From positions 1,612,001-1,676,000 of the forward strand of contig NZ_CP009755.1 of assembly GCF_000772085.1 (NCBI RefSeq): a stretch of 64,000 bases of DNA, given 5' to 3'. Below, in pieces: positions 24,391 through 32,373 of the stretch (the stretch's first letter is position 1; each line of letters begins with the position of its first letter). The notes beneath the pieces are model-generated. The model was not told the DNA's origin. It was given only the letters and a program-made list of their open reading frames with translations, and did not search any database. Position numbers and translations under genes: made by a program. Source of the DNA: Curtobacterium sp. MR_MD2014 (GTDB lineage: Bacteria; Actinomycetota; Actinomycetes; Actinomycetales; Microbacteriaceae).

Positions 24391-25313
24391 CCGCGGCCCT
24401 CACCGTCGACGCGGTGACCCGCACCTTCCGCGGCGACGCGGGGGTGCGCGACGTGTCCTTCGTCGCGCAGGAGCGGTCGGTCACCGCCGTGATCGGACCC
24501 AACGGCGCCGGGAAGACCGTGCTGTTCGGGCTCCTCGCGGGCCTGGCGGACCCCGAGACCGGTTCCGTGGTCCGGGCGTCGCCGGACACCACGGTCGCGT
24601 ACTGCCCCGACGTCCCGCAGTTCGAGTCCTTCCTCACGGCGGCCGAGGTCGTGCGGGTGTCCCTCGCAGCAGCGCGCGGACGGCGGCGAGGGTCCGGCCG
24701 GAGTTCACCAACCGGTGACGTTGCACTCGAGGCGCTCGACACCTGCGGCCTCCTCACGGTGGCGCACCGACGGGTGGCGGACTTCTCGCGCGGGATGCTG
24801 CAGCGCCTCGGCCTCGCGGCAGCCCTCGTGACGGACCCGGACGTCCTCGTCCTCGACGAACCGAACAGCGCCCTCGACCCGGTCGGCAGGGCCGACGTCC
24901 GCGACCTCGTCCGCGCTGAGCGGGAGCGCCGGTGCATCGTGCTGTCGAGCCACCTGCTGAGCGAGGTCGAGCAGCTTGCCGACCACGTCGTGGTGCTGCA
25001 CGAGGGACGGGTCGTCCTGCAGGGAACGACCGACGACGTCCTCGGCCACGCACTCGAACCCGTGTGGTCGGTGCGACTCGCGCACCCGCCGGAGCGCAGC
25101 GTCGCGGAGCTCGCCGCGCTCGTCCCGGGCGCACGGTTCGACTTCCCGTCCGCTCAGGCCGCCAGCCTGCGGTTCCAGGGGTTCGACAGTGCGGCGACGT
25201 TGCTGGTCCCCGCACTCGTCGCCCTCGACACACCGGTCCTCGAGGTCACCCTGCGCGACCGCGACCTCGACGCGTCCTTCGCCCGCATCATCCGTCAGGA
25301 GCAGCGCCCGTGA
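24387..25313 (+). CDS. ABC transporter ATP-binding protein
   Basis: 308 residues. Walker A GPNGAGKT near residue 38, signature in the variant form FSRGMLQRLGLA (not LSGGQ), Walker B DVLVLDEPNSALDP, switch His in IVLSSHLLSE. The C-terminal 80 residues form the regulatory extension typical of CcmA/NatA-like exporters. It acts with the permease encoded next. Confidence 0.93.
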   Translation: MTAALTVDAVTRTFRGDAGVRDVSFVAQERSVTAVIGPNGAGKTVLFGLLAGLADPETGSVVRASPDTTVAYCPDVPQFESFLTAAEVVRVSLAAARGRRRGSGRSSPTGDVALEALDTCGLLTVAHRRVADFSRGMLQRLGLAAALVTDPDVLVLDEPNSALDPVGRADVRDLVRAERERRCIVLSSHLLSEVEQLADHVVVLHEGRVVLQGTTDDVLGHALEPVWSVRLAHPPERSVAELAALVPGARFDFPSAQAASLRFQGFDSAATLLVPALVALDTPVLEVTLRDRDLDASFARIIRQEQRP

Positions 25314-26071
25314 ACCTCGTCCTGACGTCCGCCCACGTGGAGTTCAAGCGCCTCACCAGGACGGGGCTGCTCACCGGTCTCGTCGCGGTGTTCGCGTTCT
25401 TCGGTGTGTCGAGTCCGGCGCTGGCACTGCTGCTGCCGGACCTCCTCCGGAGCGCGGCCAGCACCGAGCAACTCACCGTGCACGCGGCGACGGCAACCCC
25501 GGGTGACGCGCTCGCGCTCTACGTGCAGAGCGCCATGCAGCTCGGCCTCGTCCTCGCCGCGGCGGTCGCGGTCACCGCGCTCGGATGGGACGCGCGTCCG
25601 GGCTCCTCGGTCTTCTACCGCACGCGCTCCGTCAGCCTGGCGGCGCTCGTGCTCCCGCGCGTGCTCGTCGGCTGGGTCGTGGTCGTCGTGTGTCACCTCG
25701 CGGCGCTGACGGCCGCAGCGGTGTCGACGGCCGTGGTCATCGCGCCGGTCGAGTCCCAGGAGATCGTGCGTCTCGGCGCCGCGACGTCCGCCTACCTGGT
25801 GATGGCGATGGCGATCGGGCACGTGCTGATGGCGACGCTCCGACGCACCGCTGCGGCGTTGGCGACGACGACCCTGCTCATGCTGGTGCTCCCGCTCCTC
25901 AACAGCCTGCCGGGCGCCGTCGCCTGGGCGCCGACCGCGCTGCTCGCGGCTGCCACGGCCTCGTCCGGAGCCCTCGTGGTCCCGTACCTGACGACGATCG
26001 GCACGACGGCCGCGTGCCTCCTCGTCGCGGCGAGGGTCACGGCACAGCGGTCCATCCGCCGCGACGCCTGA
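25310..26071 (+). CDS. ABC exporter permease
   Basis: 253 residues, GTG overlapping the ATPase stop. Six hydrophobic segments, for example LTGLVAVFAFFGVSSPALAL and VLVGWVVVVVCHLAALTAAA. No hydrolase or substrate-binding domain. With the ATPase it forms an ABC-2-like exporter; cargo unknown. Confidence 0.82.
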   Translation: MNLVLTSAHVEFKRLTRTGLLTGLVAVFAFFGVSSPALALLLPDLLRSAASTEQLTVHAATATPGDALALYVQSAMQLGLVLAAAVAVTALGWDARPGSSVFYRTRSVSLAALVLPRVLVGWVVVVVCHLAALTAAAVSTAVVIAPVESQEIVRLGAATSAYLVMAMAIGHVLMATLRRTAAALATTTLLMLVLPLLNSLPGAVAWAPTALLAAATASSGALVVPYLTTIGTTAACLLVAARVTAQRSIRRDA

Positions 26072-26114
26072 CAGCCGGTGCCGGCGGACAAGTAGCAGAG
26101 CCCGATCACCGCAG

Positions 26115-26126
26115 TACCGTGGTGGC
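26115..26126 (+). promoter_or_regulatory. Leaderless promoter -10 for the 40-residue gene
   Basis: TACCGT (26115-26120), six bases, then the GTG at 26127. Confidence 0.65.
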
Positions 26127-26249
26127 GTGCAGCGCATCTCGAGCCGGAGGACACGCGCGGACGGCCGCGGGTCCGCGGTCCCCGCCCTCTGCGCGGTCCT
26201 GCTCGTCCTGGCCCCGGTCCTGCTCTGGTTCGGTCCCGTCTGGTCCTGA
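26127..26249 (+). CDS. Putative 40-residue single-helix membrane peptide
   Basis: GTG to TGA, 40 residues: a basic N terminus (QRISSRRTRADGRG), one hydrophobic segment of about 18 residues (ALCAVLLVLAPVLLWF), ending in GPVWS. The exact TAnnnT-N6-GTG spacing and a terminator repeat 25 bp downstream delimit a complete small transcription unit. Too short for routine gene calling and of unknown function. Could be a toxin-like or transporter-associated peptide. Confidence 0.55.
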   Translation: MQRISSRRTRADGRGSAVPALCAVLLVLAPVLLWFGPVWS

Positions 26250-26274
26250 CCCCGACGGCGCCCGGCCCGGTCGA

Positions 26275-26322
26275 GACGGACGGGAGGCGCGTGGCGGGCC
26301 GGCTGCGGGCCTCCCGTCCGGT
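26275..26322. terminator. Palindromic terminator repeat, copy B
   Basis: Arms ggacgggaggc (26278-26288) and gcctcccgtcc (26309-26319) with the conserved loop start gcgtggcggg. Lies between the convergent 40-residue gene and the MFS gene, so it serves both strands. Confidence 0.85.
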
Positions 26323-26333
26323 CCCGTGTCGCG

Positions 26334-27563
26334 TCAGGAGCCGGTCGGCGGCCCTGCCACGTCGGCGTCGGTCCCCGTCGTGACCGGCACACCGGCGGCG
26401 TCCGAGCGCAGCGCGCGCCACCCGACCAAGCCGACCGCGGCGGTCGCGACCGCCGCGACCGCGATGGCCGCGGGCAGGCCCCACGCCGTCGCCACGGCGC
26501 CGACGAGCAGCGGCCCACCGGCGTCGCCGACCTCACGCCCGAGTTCCGCGTTGCCCATCGTCCGGCCCATCCGGTCGTCGGGGGTGGACGCGGCCAGGTG
26601 CGCGAACGCGAGCGGCGTGACCGTGCCGAGCATGCCGCCGACCGCCGCGGCCGCGACGAACAGCGTGACCGGGCCGGGCAGGGCTGCGAGGACCGCGAGT
26701 CCGGCGGCAGCGAGCAGCAGTCCACCCGTGCACCCGGCTCGGGCGTCGAGGCGACCCTGGTCGCGCAGCCGCCCGGTGAGCGGTTGCAGCACGGTGGACA
26801 CGAGGGCGACCACGGCGATGGCGACCGCGCCGACGAGGGCGGGCAGGTCGAGCCGGACCGCCACGAGTGGGAGGAACCCGACCACGACCCCGAGCACGCC
26901 GGTCGTCGTCGCGAGCAGGAGCGTCGGGACGAGGAACGACCGGTCCGTGGTCTGCCGGACCAGGTCGGCGAGCGTCGTGCGGCGCCGCGCGTGCACGGGC
27001 AGGACCGGCATCGCGACCGCGACCCACGTGGCTGCGACGATCGCCAGGACCGTCAGCGCCACGTACAGCGCGCGCAGGCCGATGCCCTCGACGAGCACGA
27101 TGCCGAGCACCGGGCCGAGCACGTAGCCGAGGCTCTTCCACGCGCCGTAGCGGCCGAAGTACCGGCCGAGCCGCTGGCGTCCGGCCAGCCGTGCGACCGC
27201 GGCGGACGACGCGGGGGAGAACGCCGACGCGGCGGCCCCCTGGCCGAGCCGAGCCAGCGCAAGGACCAGGACCGAGGGGACGGCGACCGCGAGCAGCGAG
27301 GCGACCGCGAAGCCGGTCAGGCCGCCGACGATCACGGGCTTGGCGCCGATGCGGTCGCTGAGGGCGCCCAACAGCGGCTTGAGCACGACCTCGGCGACGT
27401 CGTAGAGGGCGAGCACGGCACCGAGGGTGACGAGCGACAGCCCGAGGTCGTCGGTCTCGGCGCCGAGCACGCTCGCGACACCGTGGGCGCCGAAGGCCGT
27501 GGTGAAGCCGGCGAGGTACAGCGGGGCGAGGCCGCGGGCGGGCGGCTGGAGCGCAGTCGTCAC
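26334..27563 (-). CDS. MFS exporter
   Basis: 409 residues from a GTG at 27563. Twelve membrane helices; motif A appears as GALSDRIGAKPVIVG between TM2 and TM3, and a C-terminal counterpart GRLRDQGRLDARAG. Layout is of the drug:H+ antiporter group (ALARLGQGAAASAFSPAS near TM4-5). Substrate unknown. Monocistronic, divergent from the polysaccharide operon. Confidence 0.88.
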   Translation of the reverse strand: MTTALQPPARGLAPLYLAGFTTAFGAHGVASVLGAETDDLGLSLVTLGAVLALYDVAEVVLKPLLGALSDRIGAKPVIVGGLTGFAVASLLAVAVPSVLVLALARLGQGAAASAFSPASSAAVARLAGRQRLGRYFGRYGAWKSLGYVLGPVLGIVLVEGIGLRALYVALTVLAIVAATWVAVAMPVLPVHARRRTTLADLVRQTTDRSFLVPTLLLATTTGVLGVVVGFLPLVAVRLDLPALVGAVAIAVVALVSTVLQPLTGRLRDQGRLDARAGCTGGLLLAAAGLAVLAALPGPVTLFVAAAAVGGMLGTVTPLAFAHLAASTPDDRMGRTMGNAELGREVGDAGGPLLVGAVATAWGLPAAIAVAAVATAAVGLVGWRALRSDAAGVPVTTGTDADVAGPPTGS

Positions 27564-27868
27564 CGCACCAGTGTTGCGGAACACCGTGCTTCGGATTCGC
27601 GCAAACCCGCATTGCGGTCTCCTGTGCTTGTGGTGCGACACACCCGAGAGTACGTTCAGGCCAACGCTCAGCGTCGGAGGCGGGACAACGCTCCCCAGAC
27701 CGGCCTGGCGGTTCGCAGCGACGGGGGGATCCGGCGCTGTCCCGACCCTCTCTGCACCGCTGACCCAGGCCTCTCTCCGCGTCACCCTGCGCGGTGCGTC
27801 GTCGTGCGGTGCTGCCGAGTGTCGTGTTCCGTACCCGAAACCGAACACCGCACGAAGGACCCGACCTC
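27564..27868. other. Intergenic gap of 305 bp, divergent promoters
   Basis: Contains the upstream region of the MFS gene and a long leader of the glycosyltransferase gene, with a candidate promoter at 27628-27656 and the ribosome binding site gaagga near 27854. No gene is convincing in either strand. Confidence 0.6.
27628..27656 (+). promoter_or_regulatory. Candidate promoter of the polysaccharide operon
   Basis: TTGTGG (27628-27633), 17-bp spacer, TACGTT (27651-27656). If used, the leader before the ATG is about 200 bases. Confidence 0.45.
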
Positions 27869-29227
27869 ATGCACCCGCTCGTCCTCTTCGCGTCGCAGAC
27901 CTCGACCCAGGTCGTGCTCGACAACCTCGCCGCCTTCGGCCACGAAGCGCTCAAGTACTTCCCGATCGGCATCGCCGGCATCATCGTCTGGGCGCTCTGG
28001 CTCTACCGGGTCGTGCTCTCGGCACGGGCCCGTCCGGTCGAGAACGGCTTCCGCACGACGACCTCGGTCGTGGTGCCGTCCTTCCACGAGGACCCCGACA
28101 TCCTGCTCCGCTGCCTGGACTCCTGGCGGGAGCAGCACCCGGACGAGATCATCATCGTGCTCGACGTCGCGGACACCGAGGCGTACCGCCGGATCGTGGC
28201 GGTGGGCGACCCCACCGTCAAGCCGGTGCTCTTCCACCACGTCGGCAAGCGCAGCGCGCTCGGCGAGGGCATCCGTCGCGCGAAGTACGACGTCCTGGTC
28301 CTCGTCGACTCGGACACCTCGTGGGAGCCCGGTCTCCTCGAGGCGGTGCAGATGCCATTCGTCGACGAGCGCGTCGGCGGCGTCGGCACGCAGCAGAACG
28401 TGTACCAGCGGAACTCCAGCATCTGGCGCATCATCGCGGACTGGCTGGTCAACCTGCGGTACTTCAACTACGTCCCCGCGATGGGTGCCGCCGGCGCCGT
28501 GCCGATCCTCTCCGGGCGCACCGCCGCGTACCGCCGCTCCGCCGTCCTGCCGGTGCTCGACAACCTCGAGAACGAGTTCTTCCTCGGCCGCCGGTGCATC
28601 GCCGGGGACGACGGCCGTCTGACGTGGCTCGTCATCGCGTCGGGCTACAAGACCGTGCACCAGTCGTCGGCGAAGGCGCTGTCGATGTTCCCGGCGAGCG
28701 GCAAGGCGTTCTTCAAGCAGCGCATCCGCTGGAGCCGCAACTCCTACCGCACGTACCTGACGGCGATCGCCAAGGGGTGGGTCTGGCGGGTGCCCTTCGT
28801 GACGAAGATCACGGTGCTGCAGATCATCCTGACCCCGGTGACGATGGGCATCACGATGTGGTACCTGCTGTTCAGCCGCCTGGAGCTCAGCACCGTCGGC
28901 GTCCTGTTCACCATCGGCTGGCTGCTCTTCGGCCGTGCGGTGCGCGGGGTCTCGAACCTCAAGCGCCACCCGCTCGACCTGCTCGTGCTGCCGATGCTCG
29001 CCCTCGTCGTGATCGCGGTCGCCCTGCCGATCAAGGTGTACTCGTTCGTCACCATGAACAAGCAGGGGTGGCTCACCCGGCACGCCGACCAGGTCGGGGG
29101 TGACGGGCAGCAGGCTCGGACCCTCCAGCCGGAGACGACGACCGGTCGCCGGGTGGCCTCACCCGGTGTCGTCCTGCCGCAGGGTGCCGTCGCGGCGACC
29201 TCCGACGACCAGGCGGTCGCGGCATGA
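27869..29227 (+). CDS. Processive GT2 glycosyltransferase (hyaluronan/NodC/Alg8-like synthase)
   Basis: 452 residues. An N-terminal membrane helix (IGIAGIIVWALWLYRVVL), a cytoplasmic GT2 domain and C-terminal membrane helices from about residue 310. Processive-synthase motifs in order: VVPSFHEDP, IIVLDVADTE, DSDTSW (DxD), GDDGRLTWL and QRIRWSRNSYR (Q/RxxRW). Enzymes of this shape polymerise a nucleotide sugar and push the chain through the membrane. With the UDP-glucose dehydrogenase of the same operon, a UDP-glucuronic-acid-based polymer is the natural guess. Alanine/Thr-rich cytoplasmic tail of about 50 residues. The next gene starts inside its stop. Confidence 0.9.
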   Translation: MHPLVLFASQTSTQVVLDNLAAFGHEALKYFPIGIAGIIVWALWLYRVVLSARARPVENGFRTTTSVVVPSFHEDPDILLRCLDSWREQHPDEIIIVLDVADTEAYRRIVAVGDPTVKPVLFHHVGKRSALGEGIRRAKYDVLVLVDSDTSWEPGLLEAVQMPFVDERVGGVGTQQNVYQRNSSIWRIIADWLVNLRYFNYVPAMGAAGAVPILSGRTAAYRRSAVLPVLDNLENEFFLGRRCIAGDDGRLTWLVIASGYKTVHQSSAKALSMFPASGKAFFKQRIRWSRNSYRTYLTAIAKGWVWRVPFVTKITVLQIILTPVTMGITMWYLLFSRLELSTVGVLFTIGWLLFGRAVRGVSNLKRHPLDLLVLPMLALVVIAVALPIKVYSFVTMNKQGWLTRHADQVGGDGQQARTLQPETTTGRRVASPGVVLPQGAVAATSDDQAVAA

Positions 29228-31137
29228 GCGCGCTGACGAAGACGACGCCGCGGCTCGCCGCGGGGCTGCTCGTCGGTGCCGGGCTCCTGCTCACGGGTGT
29301 CCTCGGCGTGCCCACCGCCGCCGTCGCGGCGACGACGTCCGCGGCCGCGGCCCCGGTGACGGGACGACCCTACGGGGGCGACCCGGACAAGGAGGCCCGG
29401 CTGGTGACGGCCGAGAACGACCGCATCTACAACGTCCGTGCACTGGCCTCGGCGGCGCGGTGGAGCGGCCTCGCGGTCTCGCAGCCGTACCGGCTCGCCA
29501 CGGGCTCGTCGTACACACTCGTCCTCGTCGCCCGTGGTGCGGCGTACACCGTCGACGACCTCGCACGGCTCGCACCGTCCACGTTCGTCAAGCAGCCGGA
29601 CGGCTCCTGGTTGCTCAGCGAGAACATCGTCGTCGAGAACGGCGCGACCCTGCGACTCGCGAGCCCCGACGGCCTGCGCATCCACCTCGCGAGCAACCAC
29701 GAGGGCTTCGTGTCGATCGTCACCCAGGCCGGCAGCCTGCAGGTCGTCGGTTCGGCGAAGGCTCCGGTCACGATCGACGCCTGGGACCCGCAGGCAGGGC
29801 GGGTCGACCAGCAGACCTCGGACGGACGGGCGTACGTCCGGGTGCAGGGCGGGACCGCGACCCTGCAGTACGCGGCGTTCTCGCACCTGGGGTTCTGGAG
29901 CGGAACGACCGGCGGGGTCTCCCTGACCGGGACGAACCTCTCCACCCTGGACCAGGCCTCCGGCGACCAGCAGGGCAAGACCGAACGGACCACGAAGGAC
30001 GTCTTCGGCAACGCCATCCTGCCGACCGGCGAGCTGCCGAAGAGCGGCAGCGCCACGGCGAGCGCCGGCGGCTACAGCTACGTGTCCGCCCTCGTGCAGC
30101 ACGTCACCTTCGCCGGGAACGCCTACGGCCTCTTCCTGACGAGCGCGGACGGCGTGACGATGTCGGACGCCACGGTGGAGCACTCGCTCATCGACGGCCT
30201 CGTGCTGCACCGCTACGTCACGAACTCGACGTTCACATCGGTCCGGTCGACGGACAACGCGGTGGACGGGGTGAAGATGACGCGGGCGTCGACCGGCATC
30301 GTCCTCAGCCAGGTGACCGCCTCGGACAACGGTCGCAACGGGATCACGCTGAACGGCAGCGGGCTCGCGGCGGGGCCGAACGCGGCCGGCATGCCGACGA
30401 CGACCTACGGCAACAACGCGCTCTCGGACAGCAACAGCTCCGGCAACGGGCGCTACGGCATCGAGGTGATCGGCGGGAAGAACGTCCGGATCAGCGGGTC
30501 GACGGTCGCACGCAACGAGATGGGCATCGTCGTCCGGCACGACGCCGACGACGTGGTCGTCCGCAACAACGTGGTCAAGGACTCGTCGCAGAACGGCATC
30601 GCCGTCCTCGACGGGCCCAGTCGCACCGAGGTCTCCGAGAACTCGGTCGACGGCGCGGACATCGGCGTGTACGTCCGGGACAGCGCGACCTCGTCGGTGA
30701 CGAACAACGCGATCGACGATGCCCGCGTGCACGGGGTCACGATGGTCGGGGCGGTGGGTGGCACGGCCGTCGAGAACAACACGGTGGACGGTCGCGGGCC
30801 GAGCGCGATCGACCTCGCCCGGTCCGACGGAGCCGCCCAGCAGGGCAACACGACCGTCGAGTGGCAGTCGACGAAACCGTTCCTCGTCACCCTGCGCGCG
30901 GTGTTCCAACCGTTGACGGTGCTGTGGCTCCTGCTACTGACGGTGGTGCTGGTCGCGGCGATCGGCGGGACACGACGTCGACGTCGGGGACAGCGCGAGC
31001 TGCCGTACGCGAAGCAGGCACCGCTGTCCAGCTACACCCGCGGCGCGGTGGACCCGGCCTCGCTCGGTCTCCCGCCCGTGGCGGGCCGCGGCACGCACGC
31101 TGCCGAGCCGGGTGCGGTCGCACCCTCGGGGAGCTGA
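29224..31137 (+). CDS. Membrane-anchored right-handed beta-helix protein
   Basis: 637 residues. Signal peptide (residues 1-36), about 500 residues of parallel beta-helix repeats (recognisable NNxxxxxSxxGI turns, for example NNVVKDSSQNGIAVLD, NSVDGADIGVYVRD), one membrane helix near residues 561-581 (LTVLWLLLLTVVLVAAIGG), a TRRRRRGQR stop and a 50-residue cytoplasmic tail. The fold is shared by alginate C5-epimerases (AlgG) and polysaccharide lyases, so a role in modifying or guiding the exported polymer is likely. Catalytic residues cannot be assigned. Overlaps the synthase by four bases. Confidence 0.85.
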   Translation: MSALTKTTPRLAAGLLVGAGLLLTGVLGVPTAAVAATTSAAAAPVTGRPYGGDPDKEARLVTAENDRIYNVRALASAARWSGLAVSQPYRLATGSSYTLVLVARGAAYTVDDLARLAPSTFVKQPDGSWLLSENIVVENGATLRLASPDGLRIHLASNHEGFVSIVTQAGSLQVVGSAKAPVTIDAWDPQAGRVDQQTSDGRAYVRVQGGTATLQYAAFSHLGFWSGTTGGVSLTGTNLSTLDQASGDQQGKTERTTKDVFGNAILPTGELPKSGSATASAGGYSYVSALVQHVTFAGNAYGLFLTSADGVTMSDATVEHSLIDGLVLHRYVTNSTFTSVRSTDNAVDGVKMTRASTGIVLSQVTASDNGRNGITLNGSGLAAGPNAAGMPTTTYGNNALSDSNSSGNGRYGIEVIGGKNVRISGSTVARNEMGIVVRHDADDVVVRNNVVKDSSQNGIAVLDGPSRTEVSENSVDGADIGVYVRDSATSSVTNNAIDDARVHGVTMVGAVGGTAVENNTVDGRGPSAIDLARSDGAAQQGNTTVEWQSTKPFLVTLRAVFQPLTVLWLLLLTVVLVAAIGGTRRRRRGQRELPYAKQAPLSSYTRGAVDPASLGLPPVAGRGTHAAEPGAVAPSGS

Positions 31138-31140
31138 CCG

Positions 31141-32310
31141 GTGACGCGACGACCCCGTCGCCTGCGGTCACACCTCGTCGTCGGCGCAGCGGGCCTGGCG
31201 GTCGGAGCGCTGGTGGTCGGCGGTGTGTGGGCCGCCACGAGCGGTGCGGACCGGGGGGACGAGCAGGCCGCTCGCCCCCGGCCGACGCCGAGCGTCGAGC
31301 AGACCCCGGCCGCGACGCCGAACGGTGTCCCGGACACCCGTGCGACGCCCGACGCGACCGCGACTGGATCGCCCGACGCCGGGACGGGACAGGCCTCCCC
31401 GGTCGACACGGCCCGGTGCGACGCCGCCGCGACGACGACGGTCAGCACGGCGAAGGCCCTGGAGAAGGCACTCGACGACGCTCGAGCAGGGGCCGTGATC
31501 CGGCTCGCGTCCGGCACGTACACCGGCCGGTTCGAGGCCTCCGCGGCCGGGACGTCGGACGCACCCGTGACGCTGTGCGGCCCGCGTGACGCCGTGCTCG
31601 ACGGCGGCGACGTGGAGGGCGGGTACGTCCTGCACCTCGACGGCGCGTCCTACTGGCGGCTCGAGGGGTTCACGGTCCGCAACGGGCAGAAGGGCGTCAT
31701 GTTCGACGACGTCCAGCACTCGACGGTCGACGGCCTCACGGTCACCGACATCGGTGACGAGGGGATCCACCTGCGCGCCGACAGCAGCGACAACACCGTC
31801 CGCGGCAACAGCGTCAGCAGGACCGGTCTCCGGAAGCCGCAGTTCGGCGAGGGCATCTACATCGGCTCCTCGAAGAGCAACTGGTGCAAGGTCTCGGACT
31901 GCCGTGAGGACCGCAGCGACCGAAACGTCGTCACGGGCAACACCATCGCCGACACCGCTGCCGAGAACGTCGACATCAAGGAGGGGACGACCGGAGGCAC
32001 CCTCTCCGACAACTCCTTCGACGGTGTCGGGATGCAGGGCGAGAACCACGCCGACTCGTGGGTGGACGTCAAGGGGAACGGGTGGACCGTCACCGGGAAC
32101 CGGGGCGTCCGCTCACCGCTCGACGGCTTCCAGACCCACGAACTGCTGTCCGGCTGGGGGACCGACAACACCTTCACCGACAACCGCGTCGACCTCGGCA
32201 ACACCGACGGCGTCGCGTTCGCCCTCCGACCCGTCGAGGGCAACACCGTCTCCTGCGACAACACCGTGGTCGGCTCGAACGAGTTCAGCACCACGGCCTG
32301 CACCGACTGA
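31141..32310 (+). CDS. Secreted or anchored beta-helix (pectate-lyase-like) protein
   Basis: 389 residues. N-terminal membrane segment (HLVVGAAGLAVGALVVGGVW), a Pro/Thr linker, then a parallel beta-helix domain from about residue 100 with an N-terminal cap (ALEKALDDARAGAVIRLASG) and repeated NTVRGNSVSRTG-type coils. Four Cys in the domain (for example NWCKVSDC) may form disulfides, agreeing with an extracellular site. Probably a lyase or epimerase acting on the polymer made by the synthase two genes upstream. Confidence 0.82.
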   Translation: MTRRPRRLRSHLVVGAAGLAVGALVVGGVWAATSGADRGDEQAARPRPTPSVEQTPAATPNGVPDTRATPDATATGSPDAGTGQASPVDTARCDAAATTTVSTAKALEKALDDARAGAVIRLASGTYTGRFEASAAGTSDAPVTLCGPRDAVLDGGDVEGGYVLHLDGASYWRLEGFTVRNGQKGVMFDDVQHSTVDGLTVTDIGDEGIHLRADSSDNTVRGNSVSRTGLRKPQFGEGIYIGSSKSNWCKVSDCREDRSDRNVVTGNTIADTAAENVDIKEGTTGGTLSDNSFDGVGMQGENHADSWVDVKGNGWTVTGNRGVRSPLDGFQTHELLSGWGTDNTFTDNRVDLGNTDGVAFALRPVEGNTVSCDNTVVGSNEFSTTACTD

Positions 32311-32373
32311 CACCCGACGGCCACCGCGGTCCGTCACCACCCACCCTTCGCGACCCGAGAGCGAGCCCTTCCC

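Noticed and set aside
27564-27868. Riboswitch in the long leader of the glycosyltransferase gene
   Set aside because: No conserved aptamer core or terminator/antiterminator pair was recognised.
28744-30909. 721-codon minus-strand frame across the glycosyltransferase and beta-helix genes
   Set aside because: Composition (Arg, His, Asp, Val) is that of an antisense shadow in GC-rich DNA; the + strand genes have clear domains and coupled starts.
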